Source of the DNA: Certhia americana
Taxonomy: Eukaryota; Chordata; Aves; Passeriformes; Certhiidae
Assembly: GCA_018697195.1 (NCBI GenBank)
Contig: JAGMWU010000041.1
Coordinates: 176,754 to 240,753, forward strand
DNA: 64,000 nucleotides
Reading direction: 5' to 3'
The notes under the pieces: generated by a model
Seen by the model: only the letters and a program-made list of their open reading frames with translations
Database searches by the model: none
What the model was told of the DNA's origin: nothing
Shown here: piece after piece, positions 45,780 through 59,300 of the stretch
How the letters are laid out: each line of letters opens with the position of its first letter
How positions within the stretch are numbered: position 1 is the stretch's first letter
Translations under genes and position numbers: made by a program

Positions 45780-46260
45780 AGCATTTTCCAGGGGCGAAAG
45801 GAGCGGGGTTTGCAGAGAGTGGGCTGATGTTTGGCTTTCAAATTCACTTATCCTCCACATAATTACGATTTTCCTTGCATTAGGATTAAAGGCTGCATAT
45901 AATATGCTTTCAACATTTATCTTATTAATTCGACAAAACGCAGCCTCTCCTAAAACGGAGATTCTCATAACATTAAAAAATGCGAGTCTGTAAAAATTTG
46001 GATGTCAATTCCTGCCTCAAATGTGGTGGGTTTTTTATTTCCTATTCCTGTTTCTTCTTCTTTTTCTTTTTCCTTTTTTTTTTTTTTTTTTTTTTTTTCC
46101 CCAATGCCGCAGCTCTCGCTGTGAGATATAAATTGTCCGAATGACTGTCATTAGTGGGGGGAAAGAAAACCTACGCGCTAATTTCATTCGCGAGAATTTT
46201 AAGGGACACCACGGCACATATACGATCTCGAAATCGCTTCGGCATGATCTAAGCTACCGA
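45780..46260. promoter_or_regulatory. AT-rich element upstream of PRDM8
   Basis: Low-GC, non-repetitive sequence immediately upstream of the PRDM8 CpG island, containing AATTCACTTATCC, CATAATTACGATTTTCC and CTTATTAATTCG. It is split by a T-rich tract (46045-46099) and bounded on the left by the A-rich tract. Position and composition suggest a conserved regulatory element; this is inference. Confidence 0.35.
46045..46099. repeat. T/pyrimidine-rich tract
   Basis: TTCTTCTTTTTC pyrimidine sequence running into about 28 T. Roughly complementary to the A-rich tract at 45719-45774. Confidence 0.95.
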
Positions 46261-49200
46261 AATTCCCTGGAACTGGAAAGGACCGCGGCGGAATTTCTGA
46301 GCTTTTATCCAGCCTCTAGTGCCACTCTAAAACTGGCTCCCAAGGAACAGCGTCCTTCGACCCGCAGAACGGCACTGGGACGGACTCTTCCTTTTGGAGT
46401 TTCTGCTGGGGGGTGTCCCGGCTGGCAGCGCCCACCGCAAACCCCGCAGAGCCCGGGGCCGGCGGCGCTCTCCCGGCCTCGTGGAAATGCCTTACTGCGA
46501 TTTTTGGGAGGCACGGGGCAGGTGTGCCGGGCCCGATCTGGCCCCCGCCGCGCTGCCAGCGAGCGCGGTGTCACCCTATGGGGCCGTGCGATCGCTGCCC
46601 ACCGCCTCCCGGCTGCCTCAGGCTCCTATCTCGGGACATCCATGTATTTTCTATTCGCTTATTTTTCCTGGAAATCTCTTGCGGGGAGACAGGGGCAACC
46701 CGGGCTAAGGAGTTCCGGCCGTTTTGCCAGGGACCCCCGCAGCCGGCAAACGCTCGCCACTCCCCGCCCTCGGAAAGCACAGCCCCTGCTCTGCCGAGCC
46801 CCTCTCGACAGCACCGGTGTGGCACAACCAACTCCCGGGCAACGGGAAGCCCCAGGAGCAGCGGACAAGCCCGGGACTGAGCTCAGAAGGGGCTGGGCTG
46901 GCGAGCCGAATTCCCACAGAAGCCAGCGCTGACGGGCATCAAGGCCCGGGGAGGTGGCCCAGGGTCCTCTGCTCCCTGGCCGGGACCTGGTGGGGATTCA
47001 GACGCTGGCAGAGTGGGGATGCCCAGGTACTTGGACACCTTTGTCACTGACCACCGTGATAACCGTCTTCTGCCTACCATAAGTTATCGTGGGGACGGCT
47101 GCAAGGGACGGAGCGCCTGCTCCCAGAGGTGTCAGCCTTATCCTTCCTCCCTGACCTTCACGCGGGAAGGGGAGAGGAGAGGGACCAGGAAAGGCTGCTC
47201 AACCTGTGCTCAGAAACACTCCTGGATCCTTTGGGAAACACTGCCTGAGTCGTGTCATGCGCCAGGCCTATGAGTGTGTGGTTACTCCTGTGAGGAGACA
47301 CATACACAGCTGAGAGTCAGCTCCCAGGTGACTGCAATAAAATCACCGAGAGAACACACGAGTTCCCAGAAGCACACGAGCCCAGCCACACTCACTCCTG
47401 TGGGGCCAGGGCACCGTGGGGAGGGGGCACCAAGGGATGCTCAAAACTGCCTTGCTACACTCTCTGCCTGCTGTTGCCAGGGGCAAGGGCAGCTGTGGTC
47501 CCCAGGAGGCGCACATAAGGTGCAATGGAACAGCTACTCAAAACAAAATATGGAGCCACAAGCTTTCCTGGTGCCTGGAGAAATGCAGCCAGAATGGTTC
47601 CCTTCCCTGGAGACAGACAGGCCTGTGTAGTGGAAATAAATCGGGGCCTCAGCTGAATGACTGAAACCATCCTTTCTGCTTGTCATCAGGCTTGTGGATG
47701 GTGCTTTCCCTGGGGAAGCCCCGAGCTGGGGTGCCCGAGACATCCCATTCTGCTAAAGACATGGCGCACAGAGTAGCAGTGCTTCTCCTACTGCTGATTC
47801 TGCTGAGCAGCATGGGAAACCCACCGGGAGTCCTCAGACCCACAACCAGATGAATGTTTGCCTACCTCCAGGTCCTTGCCAGGGCTGAGGAACACCAGCA
47901 ATGTTCTGTCTTGTTTCCAGTCCAGCTCCCAAACACACCTGGGGTGCCTGTCCCTTCCTATTTCCTCTGACCCTTCAGGCCCACCTCACCAATGCTGGAC
48001 TCCCGGGTCAGGTCACTGCCATGCCACAAAACCACAAATCCCTAAAAGGGGCCAGATACAAGCTTGATCTGTGGTTCACCCCAAGGAGCAAACACTCCTG
48101 CTGCCCAGGAACCAGACATACCGTCCCTAGTTGTTTTCTCATGGTTCAGACAAGCCACAGGCACATCGGTTCTTTCCTCATCCCTGATGGTGCCCGAACT
48201 TGCCCTCTACTTTCTTCTGAGCAAAAGCAGAGTCTGGTTAGAAATGTTAATTTGCATATTCACCAAAGGGTCACAGAAATTTTTTTATTTTAAAAATTAA
48301 TTATTAATTTTTTATCTTTTATTACTGACCAAAACCTAGACCACTGAACATAATACAGGTGGCTGGTTAAGCAGTTTATATGCAGCCCGCTATCACTGCT
48401 GACTTTTCATCTCAAAGTTATTTTTCTCAGCCTTTCTGCTTCTCCTCCTTACTTGACCTGACAGCAGCATCAAGGTTTAAAACCTGGAAAGCTTTCACCT
48501 AGCTTCACCTTCCTTCAAACGTTTAACAGCCTGACAGAAGACATGATTAGCTATGAAGGACAGAAAAGAGAGAGAAAAGGAAGAAGGGGAATCCCTGCAG
48601 GACTGAAATCTGCCTCTGCCTCCTGTACACCCTCGGGCCTTTCTGTCCCTGTGTGCCACCACCAGAGTCCTACGCTGGGGCAGAGCCTGCCCCACCGCAC
48701 GGCCCTGGGCATGCCTCGGTGTAAGGCCAGGCAGAAGCCACACTGCAGCTGGAGGACAGAGCAGAGGACGCACCCCAGAGGGACGGTCCCACAGTCCTTG
48801 GCCCGGCGCTGCCCAGCATGGGGCACCTCTCCATCTCCTCAAGCCCTGAGCTCAGAGCGGTGGGCCGGACGGCTGTTTGGCAGCCACACGACCTCTCTGC
48901 AGTCGGGTCCAAGAGGACGTCGCTCACAGCTCCGCAGCGGGCCCTGGGTGGTCAGTGAGTTACACATGGCCAAGCTCTGGCAGGAGCTGACTGCCCAGCA
49001 TATTCCCGTCAGGGGGTGATGATCTTCATGCAGGGATGGCCTCTCCCTTCCTGGTGCTGCCTGGGGGCTCTGAAGGCCTTGGCTTCTCCAGCGAGTGACA
49101 GTCCCTAAAGTTAGCAAGGGTTTGCTAAACCCTAGCGCAGAGGGGGCGGGGAGAGCAGTGAAAGGACAGACAGACGGGGCGGGGGGGAGGGAAAAAATAA

Positions 49201-49600
49201 AGATGCAGAGGATTTCAGCTCCAGCTCTGCTGCAGCAACTTGACGTGGGGTGTGTGAAGGAGCTTGAAACTTAAAAAGATTTATTTTCTCTAGTCATAAA
49301 TCTCATCCCGTTGTTCCTCTGACCAACCAAGCATGATAAAGTCCTTTTCCATAAAGTATTCAGTATTAAAGCCACAAAGCTCACCCAATCAGTAGCCATC
49401 TGCTTCTCCCATAACTGCTGTTCCAGAAGCAGGGAAAAGCAGCCAGAAGAGAAAGGGCACCACTGTTACGGCTCTGGGACAAATGAGGAGGCACTGAATA
49501 GCAGCCGAAACCTTTGGTTTGCCTTGTATATCTGTATCTATAGAGACAGAGGAAGAAAGGAAGCATTATATTGATACAACAATTGTAAAACAAAAAAAGG
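46261..49600. other. Non-coding stretch upstream of PRDM8
   Basis: No gene recognised. A POU octamer with homeodomain extension (TTAATTTGCATA, ATTTGCAT at 48250-48257) lies in an AT-rich patch at 48.24-48.43 kb. The sequence 49.5-49.75 kb has an ACAATTGT SOX-type inverted pair and AATTGC-TTT-GCAATT (49680-49694), resembling a developmental enhancer next to the following CpG island. Confidence 0.5.
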
Positions 49601-50960
49601 AAGAGGCATCTAAAGGGCAATACAGCGGGCATCAGAGGGCCCCGCGGGGAGGGATGCTCGCAGATTCATACAGACCTTTAATTGCTTTGCAATTGAAAGA
49701 TAAAGAGGCCGAGCAAAAAAGCGGAGAGAGCGGCAAAGCGACCTGCCTTACACAGTGCATCGGCGCCTGAGCCCTCGCAGCCAGCGACGCGGAGCATTGC
49801 TGATTGGGGTACGGTATTCCCAGCACCGACCCCCCATTACGCTCTCCCCGGCTGCCCCTCGGCCCGGCCACGCCGCACTGAACTTGGCTTCCAGCCGGCT
49901 GGGAGGGAACAGCCCCCAGGCGCCCCTCGGAGCTCCCCGTGATGTCGGACACGTCCCGCAGCCGCCCCGGCCTTCCTGGCTGCCCCTCCGGAGGGTGCTT
50001 GAGGAGACCCCTCCCTCTCCGCCGCACCGCCGGCCGCGCTGCTCCCGGCAGCACAGAAAAAGCCGGCAACGGGGTCACCCCAAAAACACGCGGAGAGGCG
50101 GGAGGGTGGCCGACCGGAGAAGGGATGCAGAAGCCTGGGGGGGCTACAGGAGCACCGGGCGGGCGGCGCCCACCCGAGAGCGGCCCCCGCCCCTTCCTGC
50201 GCCGCCGCCCGCCGGGCAAACAGCGGGTTAATGACCGAGTTAGGTCATTAACCAATTTACGACCCCTGAGAGCCGGGGGTTCGACCCGGGATCCCACTGC
50301 GCGCTCTGGGAAGGACACATCGCCCCCAGCCCGCGGGGACACGGGCCGGCACCCACGGACACGGGCCGGGATTAGCGGCGGCGGGCCGGGATTAGCGGCT
50401 GCCCGCTCTGCTGCCGCGCTCCGGGATTATGCCGGGATTTAGGAGGCGGCCCCGTCCCTACTCCCGCGCCGGGCGGGGTGAGCGGGAGTCCCGGAAACCC
50501 GGAGGGCTTCGGTGCACCCGGGGGGCTGGTCTCCTCCTGGCCCCCGCTGTGCCCGGCGAATGCTGCTTCCCTCCGATGGAGGGCAGGAGAGGAAAGACGA
50601 AGCCCGGGATGTTGCCGGAGGCGAGATGCAGGTGCCGGGCACCTGCCCGCAGCCATCCCAGCTCCCGGAGGGCACTGAGCTCGGTTCCCCGTCTTGGGAC
50701 CCGGCGGGAGGCTGGAGGGCCCAGCAGAAGCCGGGGCTGGAAGCACAGGGGAAAACAAACCAAAACAAAACCAAACCAAAACCGGTGGTGGGTTTTCCTT
50801 TAGGATTCCCTGGCACATGAGTGAAAGCAACACAAATACGATTTACGCACCGATAAAACCGGAGTCGAGGGCCGGGAGATGCGGATGGGCTTCCCTCCCC
50901 CCCTCAGGTTTCGTTTCTCTCGCAGAGCACGAGCGGGACCAAACGCCACGTTGAAGGCAC
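49600..50960. promoter_or_regulatory. Orphan CpG island
   Basis: CpG-dense block about 4-5 kb upstream of PRDM8. I could not find a first exon of ANTXR2 (no secretory leader followed by a DLYFVLD-type segment) or any known protein. The long frames on both strands are composition-driven. It may start an unannotated divergent transcript or be a distal PRDM8 element. Confidence 0.5.
50226..50253. repeat. Perfect 11-bp inverted repeat, 6-base spacer
   Basis: GGTTAATGACC, spacer GAGTTA, GGTCATTAACC. The arms contain diverging nuclear-receptor half-sites (TGACC and AGGTCA, everted) and HNF1-like GTTAAT. It is AT-rich within a GC-rich CpG island. Confidence 0.9.
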
Positions 50961-52121
50961 GAGTCGCTCCCTGGATTTCCCCGAGCATTGTTGTGTCCAG
51001 CAGCCCTGTATTATGTCAAAAATCTGGCATGGCAGGCAGTGGCACATCTGCTAGGTGTGGATGACATTCATTAGCCAAGGTTCTCTGCTAAACGGCCTGC
51101 CAGAGTCTCAGCAGCGCTGCCCAATGCCAATCACTCGTCTGCTGCCAGCTCAAAGGCAATCCTGCTTCAGGGATGGCTCCTTTCCATGCTGGCAGGAGAA
51201 ACAGAGGAAACAATGCATTTAGATGTTTGGGATGTGAGCGAGGTTGCACATGGGAGCAGCAAGCAGATGTAGCAGGAGAGGAGATGAAGTTGTGAAGTGT
51301 CATTCAATAATTGCAGCACAAGGGAGATGTGCTGGTGAGCTGAGGTTTGGGAGGAGAAAGTGTTAACCCCTTTGCAAACCACAAGCCAGACAGCGGTGGG
51401 CGCTTTTTGGAAAGGAAACATAATGAGGCTAATGCAGCAAATGGCCTGCTTGTGCTCATGGAGGACACGCAGAGCAACGCAGGGAGATTCATGCCAGGAC
51501 AGCCGGGAAAACTGGCCAGGGCAGGGCAGGGAGCTGTGCTGACCTGCTCAGGGGACAGCCTGGCTCAGATGTCCTTCCCCTCTGGGGGTCTACCTGCTGC
51601 AGCCTGGACAGCTGCCCTGCTTGTGACATAGTGGGCTCAGTGCTGGCCCTGACAGCTTGGTTCACAGCCCAAAGGGGCAGCTGCACACCCAGGGCAGCCT
51701 GGGCACTCACCGCCCTGCCCTGCGAGAGATGTGGAGACCAGAGGTGGAAGGAAGGAACATCTGCTTGGCACTCCTACTAACAACATTCTCTGGTAAGAGA
51801 GGCTCCATTTTCCTCTGCTCAGAAGCTCTGTGAAGGTACTTGTTCCTACAAAGGAATTAAAGCACCTCCATCAGAGATAGATGTAAGGGTGTTCATCTTC
51901 CCCTCTTAATAATTTAATGAATTTACAACCACATAATGAAGCTTGAATTTGAGCCACTATGTGCTGTCCAGGCTGCTTAGGAGGCAACCTCAAATAGATG
52001 CTCAGTGAAAACTCCCCTTAGTCCTGTTTTCCCTTAGCTTCCATTCTAACTTCTATTTCTGTTTACTTCCATTCAGGTAGCGGTTCATCAAATGTGTGAG
52101 ATGCTGCCTACCTACAAACAT

Positions 52122-52146
52122 ACACACACACACACACACTCACACA
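52122..52146. repeat. (CA)n microsatellite
   Basis: About nine CA dinucleotides, then an interrupted CTCACACA continuation. Confidence 0.9.
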
Positions 52147-53318
52147 TACGGAGTGCTTGCCTCACAGATAATTCCTGTGACAGCCTCAATTTCTTACACG
52201 TTCCAGTACTTTTGCTTGCACCATGAAAGACTACTGGCAGCTTGCAGTGCCTTTCATGCTTCTTTCAGCCAGGCAGGGGACCACGGGCTTCTTCCCTAGC
52301 AGTGGCCTCTCTGCAATTACCTGTGCTATTAAATCCCCATGTACAGCAAGAGCCCTCCCAGGTAAGCACAACTGTTCCATGGTAGAGCCCATCTCTGACA
52401 CCATACGTGCTCTTCCCACAGGCAGTGGCTTCCCCGACGTCCTCTGCCTGGCCATCTGCGGCACAGCTCAGCTGTGAGCCCTTTCCTTCTGCTCTCACCT
52501 CCCCAGGAAGTCGTTCTGCTCTGGCTGCATTCTGGACTGAGTCTTATCCACCTTCTGTTTCTGTGCTGGGTTTGTCTCTGCTCTGGTTAGTTGGCTGGTC
52601 TCAACCAACCAAAGTCTGCACGTTATAGGAGATTTCCCCAATTTCCTACTTTTTGTGGTTTAATGCTTGCTGTACCACACACACCCCAACACACTTCTGG
52701 CAGAAGCTGCGTGAAACCCATAACCTCCCATCCTCAGACACCAGAACTGGGTGACTTTAAGAGCAGGAGTGGAATCAGGAGACAGAGATGCTAGGCCTCT
52801 CCCACCTCTCCAAACATGATACCTTCCTTTAAATACGTGAATAATCCCACTGGATCTATGCTGGCATTTAAAGTTAAGCCTATTAAGTGTTCACGGAGCA
52901 GGGGTCTGCACACAGAGGAGCCAGAAGAAAAGGGAAAAGGGAGAGTGGGGTGCTGCTTCAGCAGGGAGCCATGATGGCAAAATAACACCTCCCTGCTCTT
53001 CTTCCCCTCAGGGTCACCTTCTCCTCTGGCTACTCCTGACAGCCCTGCCACCAGGCCCCCCTCAGCATTCGGTGCTGCCACTGACATCAGTGGTGTGAGT
53101 GCAGCAACGGTGAGGCGAGATGGGGGGGCGTGGGGGGGTGGGAGAAGTGCTTTAAAAACTTGTCAAAACAAAAGCCTGGAGTCATTTTTTAATGCCAGGT
53201 TGGTCTTTGCAATCCCTGCGTTAGAAACTATATTTTGTTTATTTCATTTCGTTTCAAGGTGCTTCTCGAGAAACTCATTGTGTTCCTCGTCATTATTTTC
53301 AGACAATGATATGGGGGG

Positions 53319-53335
53319 GAGAGAGAGAGAGAGAG
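53319..53335. repeat. (GA)n microsatellite
   Basis: G7 followed by about eight GA dinucleotides. Confidence 0.9.
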
Positions 53336-56300
53336 CAGTTATCCCTGCTCCTACAAGGAGGGCTCTAGGAAAGCACTCATGCACGTGGTTTCCTTTGCTC
53401 TCTGAGAATTTCAAGCATGTACTTAGATTTAAGCCTGAGTGCTACTTTTTGTAACAGGGAGCATCTCTTAGAAATAGGACTTGATTCAAAACCTGCACAT
53501 CCATGGAGCTCTGGCTCTTGACTCTGTTTCAAGCACTGGAAAACCTCCTGCCTTGGCCACACAAAGCCGTGTCCCACCCTTTGATGCATTTCTTGGCACG
53601 TGCACGTTCTAAGTCCCAACACCACCCTTTCTTTCCCTTTTCTTAGCTGGCTTTTCTCTGGGCACAATGTATTATGTTTTCCTGTATGTACTACTCCATA
53701 CTGCTTGCACAATGTTTTGCATGATCTAATATTCTTTGTTCAAAACTGCAAAAAAATCTAAATAAAGACTATAGCGTGTCGCATCAGTATAGGCATCAGC
53801 TAACGTTTTCCATGGCATATGGTACTTCAGAAGCCATATGTACCACTGTTTAGTGATTCTGGCAATGAGGCGCAGAATGGTGAAATCCAACTGCCAGGAT
53901 TTCTGAAAACAAATATGTAAATGCTCCAGTGCTTTTGTTATTCATAACATACCTCTAACACAGCACATACAATATGCTGTTCATTCTGTAACGAGTATAC
54001 TACTAAACTATATTTGCTTCCGTTCTCATTTTAAAAGATTTTTTTCTTCTGTATATGATTCCACCATCCTCTCTATCAAAATCAATCTAAATTGCAATTC
54101 AGAAAAGGCATTTTATCTATTTTAAAGCATACACTATGGGGAAGATTGTGTACCTACGCAAGGGTCTCACATCAGAACAAAGACAGACGCTATCTCTGCA
54201 GCCTGACTGGTGGAATGAAAGCTAGGAAGGGAAGTGCACTTAAGCAGATCAGTTGCACGGAGCAAAGCTTGTTCAGCCAGGAATAACCTCCCAGGGAACA
54301 CGGGTGGGTTGGCCCTGCTCACAGGCTACTGCAAAGCAAGCAGGCGTACAAAGCTTCTGTGAACAGGCCCTCAGGAACAGTAGCTGGGATGGAAAGAGAG
54401 GATTCCAGACACATGGTCCAAGGTGGATGGTGGCTGCCAGACTCTGAGCTGGGCTGGGATCGGTCCTGCTGAGCCAGGGCTCAGCCAGCAGCCGCAGACA
54501 AAGGGGATGGTCTGTGGCTGGGGGCTTGTTCCCAGAGGGGCTGGCACCATCAACACTGAGGCATCGGGGCAATGCACAGGGCTCACATGGAGCACTCGTG
54601 CATCACTAAAGGCTTCAGACCCCATCAGCCAAGGCAGAAGCCCTCCCTCCAGCTGAGGGGAGCCTGGTGGCAGGTAAGGAGGAATCAACACCCAATTCCA
54701 TTAACTACCTCTGACAGCGCTCCTCTGCGTGCTCCTCTCATCCACAGAGAACTTGTCATCTCTGCCCGGGATCTTGCTGTGCTGAAGGATTCCAAAATGT
54801 GGCTGTTTAGCATTAAGCCTCCCCATTCCCAACAAACATTTTAACGATTACCTGTTGCCACAATTGCCTCTGTCTTTCGGTTTATCAGCATCCACAGAGA
54901 CTGAAATTGCAGGACTGACCAAGCCCATTCACAGGTCAGTCTGCAGCTTGCTGCTGCCTCAGAAGCAGGGCCCCTGTACATCCCCAGATCCCACAGCTCC
55001 CAGCGACTCCAGGGGACCTGGTAAACCTCAGCCGGAGGGGACAGATGCCAGTGCCTCCATGAAACACATGGGTTTTCCAGTCTATTGCTTAACTAATGTT
55101 AAAAACAGCAGCAAATCCATGACTCCCCACACACAGTCTCAGCAAAATACTGTCACTCTACAGGGTCCTGAAAAAATTCTGCCATCTCCAGACATGACAC
55201 TGTTATTCAAGACACACAGATGCCTTTTTCACAAGAGATCGAGGACTGCTGCTCCTTTCTTTGCCAGTCTTGCACTGCAGCATCCCATTTCAGCAAGCAC
55301 AACCTCCCTCACCGGGGTCCTGTGCCCATCACCGCCTCTGCTTGACTTCCCTGGCACATCAGACCTACTCATTACCTCCTGTCCCCTGCCAGTCCCCAGT
55401 GCATTATTCTGAGCTGCAAACCATCTGGGTGCCCAAACAATTCCTTTTTGGTAGGTTTTTCCCCCTGCAACATAAACTGGGATCCCACTTTCCTCCTCAC
55501 AAGTTGCAGAGATACTCTCTTCTAAAGCCTCTGTTCTTCTTAAGCCAGACCTCGGCATGCAGCCAGGTCTTTCACCTCTAAACACTGTTTTTTTCTATTC
55601 TATCACAGAATAAAATAAGCCTTTATGTTTTCCCACTTTTGTAAGTCCTTCAGCCAGAATCTGGGTTTTTTTTTCTATTCCATTCTAGCCAGCAGGTGAT
55701 AAAAAAATTGCCATAAGAAATGTTGGCTTTGAGCATGAGTGCCTGGATTAGAAAAAGAGACAATTAGAAAGTGAAAAGTGGCAAAAAGCTCTAAGAAGCC
55801 AAAAATAAAAGAACAAACAAACATGCAATCTGGCTATCAAAAAAAGCCACGTTTTTCTCTTACTGCAGTAAAAATCAACATTGTCAACATTACAAAGTAT
55901 TTTGAAGGACGGGAAGTTACGGGGAGAAGGAAAAAAGTCCCACAGGGTCAAAAAGGGGAGGCCTAGGAAAAGCCACCTGAAGGAGCTGACAAAGGAGGGG
56001 ACAGGGCAAGGCAAGCACCTCACACCACGCTTCCAGGATGCTGCAGTGATTCTGCAGCTGCCGGGTGAGACAAACTACCCTGAGGGAAGGGAGCCAAAAG
56101 AAAGAGCCTGCTGATTGAGCTGGTTCACGTGCACTCACATTTATGGCAGAGCAAAGGTCAGTCTTGTATTACCTCTTGTGAATCCCTCTTGAACGAGCAG
56201 GCTGCGGCTTTGATGAGCTCGGGACGAAGATTTATCGACATGCCAGGGGTTGCTGGCCCTAACTCTTAACCTGCTGGCAGAGGTTGGGGCTTTTCATTAA

Positions 56301-59300
56301 GGGGGGCTGTGCACGGAATACTTGCAGGCTTTGGATAAGAGTCAGTGTGATCTCAGCCCACACAATTTGCCACTGCCAAAGGGACACCAGATTATTTTCT
56401 TTCAGCACAGAAGTCAGCAGTCCTCTGGAACCCTCTGAGCAGCTGAGAGCACAGAGGGGATAGTGAGGAGAAAACTGGAAGGGGTCTCAGGGTACATTGT
56501 TCATCCTATCTGTGAGCTCTAGATTGGCAGAGAAAACCCAACTGCCCCTCCAAGCTGTACTCCCGTGCTCCAGAGGCACCCCCTTTCCGGAGCCAGGCAA
56601 GTACCCACTGCCAGTGTCAGAACAGACCCCCTTCCAGGGCCATTCACAGCTCCCTGTGCCACCACAAAATCTGGGCACTTCTAAGGGAGAGAGGTCTTTA
56701 TGTGGGATATAACTCCCTAGACAGGCGTGCTCCCTCTCCTAAGTCTCCTATCCTGATTGCACAAGCAACCATGGTTTCAGGAGGAAAGAATAACCCGAGC
56801 AACTGGGAATTTTCAACAACACATCCTTCTGCCTCTCCTATTACCTGTTTTCATTGAGGCCCATGTCTCTGCACCCCAGTCTCTCCACCTAGATGGCATC
56901 ACCTCTGACTGCCTGTACGTGAGCTGCTGGGTTATTCTCCCCTTGTTCTTCCTAGGGTGTTTCTAAGAAGCCTGCTGAATCCATCAGACTTACTTTTACG
57001 AGATCCAGCACTATTTTGAAACTCTTGAGCTCTCCCCAGCAACCAAAAAAAACCCCCAAACCAAAAAAAACAACCTACCCCAAAACATGGACTATGGGGT
57101 TTTACACCTGGTGTTCTCACCCACTTGTTCCTACCTTTTCCTGTTGCAATCTGAATACCCCATGGTGCTGGCTGAGGGGCAGTAAATTCACTCCCTCCTT
57201 CCCTTCCTGCAGCCTCTGGCAAAGCTCTCAGCTGCCCTCTGCTTCCATTTGCGTTCCGTTGAGAGGTTTAAAGCTTTCTCACCCAAGAGACACCATCCCA
57301 AGGAGCTTCCCAGACCCTTTGGGACACACCCCCCCAAGTCCCTTCAAGCCCCTGGGCTGTAGCAGGCACAGCTGGAAGAGCCAGGCAAGGACTGCAAGCG
57401 GGATTCCCAATAGGTGCTCCTGCAGAATGAGTGCATAATCTCTCTCCCGCAGTTAGTGCCAGCACTTGCTCTTTGCCAGTTGGCAGAGGGTACTGCTTCC
57501 TATTCTGAGGAACGTTTAACATCCAGCTTTCCACTACCCCAAGGGGAAACCACAGAAGCTGGGGGAGTCTTTCCAGGCAGCTGGGCATCTGAAGGAGCTG
57601 CAGGCTTGGGGAAGGAGGAAGAGGAAAACAGCAGGGAAGCCAGGTTTTACTTCACAAACTTCTTTTAGCTAAGGGGGAGCAGGAAGCACATCTCTCCCTC
57701 ACCTGAGAGTTCCCATGGGAACACAGAAGGGCGGTGTAACAGCAAATTTTGGAACAGGCACGTCTGCAAACAACTTCTGATATAATATTTGAGTCCTCAG
57801 ATGTTCAGCCACTTGCACATACTGCGTGAGCGCCTGATTTGCATGGGATTTGTATTTGTTGGTATTCACATTCGTAGGGAAACGCATACATTAGATTAAT
57901 GTCATCACAGTTTATGGAGATCATCTGTGCCACAGCACCAGCTCAGGGCTCTGACTGCTTTCTGTGCCCTGTGGCACATGGCAGCCCCTCCTGCCCTGCC
58001 AGGGCCACCGAGAGTTCGGACGGCTGTGCCAGGCTGAGCCCTGAGATGGTCCCGCTGGGCTCTCCTCTTTTTCACACAAAAGTTTCACAATCATTCGGAG
58101 TAACTGTCTAAAATTGCTTAGCCCACATTCCAAAGGTAAAATTAATCCAACTATTTGGACTTATTCTCTTACATTTGCTTGTATGAACCTACAGCACACT
58201 CCACACCCTCATTTTGAGTGCCTACTTAAGGACATTCATCTGTCAAACACACCAACAAGGTTCTCCCTTTTTGCATTGCAAGAGCATCCCTCTCTCAGTA
58301 AAATGGGATGGTTATAATTCCTTCCCTGTTTGCCATGACACCTGGGTGCTCTCATCTGCTAGACAGCTGGAAGCTGTCACTAGAGATGCTGTTCTCACAG
58401 AAGCGTTGCTGGGCTCAGTCAGACACTCTTTGTAAAGCAGATGGAACACCTCAGAAGAACAGCACTGCAGCAACAAAAGCTCATTTTCTGCTAGGGGATT
58501 TCTGTTATTGGGCAATGCTCCCATCAGGTGACTTCACACCCCAGTGAGCCCACATGCCAGCATAGTACAATGATGATTCTGTTAACCTACTTCCACTACA
58601 GGGGCCCTGCAGTTCCACTTCCCAAGGCTGGCCACTAGCCCCCATTCAATTTCTGCACTTCCAAATCATGCAGGAGCAATAGCAATGGGGGCTCAACCCC
58701 CACTGTGACCCTGCCACCCAGGATTTCTGGCAGACTGGGATTTCCGCTCCTCTCCGGCTGGCAGTCACATCCGAGTCACTACTCGTGATAGGATGTGCAG
58801 AATCTGTCTCAATCCTGATGGTGCAACCTAGAGGAAGTGGGTAGCACAAAGGAAGAGCACACATCTCCAAATCTGGTGATGATTTCACGCTTGTCCCTGT
58901 AGCAGGCCAAGTAACACCTTCTGGCTGCCCTTAAAATACTTTTTCTCTGCAGCACATGCCACCAGCCCGTGCTCCAGCTACCTGCACAATTCAGCTGCTT
59001 CCACTGCTCCTTACCCAGGCACAGCTCTCCCACTTCACAGTACAGCTCCCATCCCACAGCATTTGACACTTGGAGATGCTGTGGTATGCATAGCTCACCC
59101 AAGAGAAGGGCATGCCCTGCCCCAGCATGGGTTAGCAGACACAATTTCAATTTATGGATCTTACAAGCAAAGTTTTGAAAAGGCCTTTCAATATTTGAGT
59201 GCTTCAGTCTTATTTTCCAAGCGATTTATACACTAAAAAACCTAGATGGAAACCTCCAAGTGATAATCAAATCCCTTAGATATCTCAGAAAATGTTGCCC

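Noticed and set aside
50220..50295. tRNA-like pattern: GACC/GGTC D-stem-like arms and GGTTCGACCC B-box-like sequence
   Set aside because: T-stem and acceptor stem do not pair and there is no valid anticodon arm; the inverted repeat explains the resemblance.
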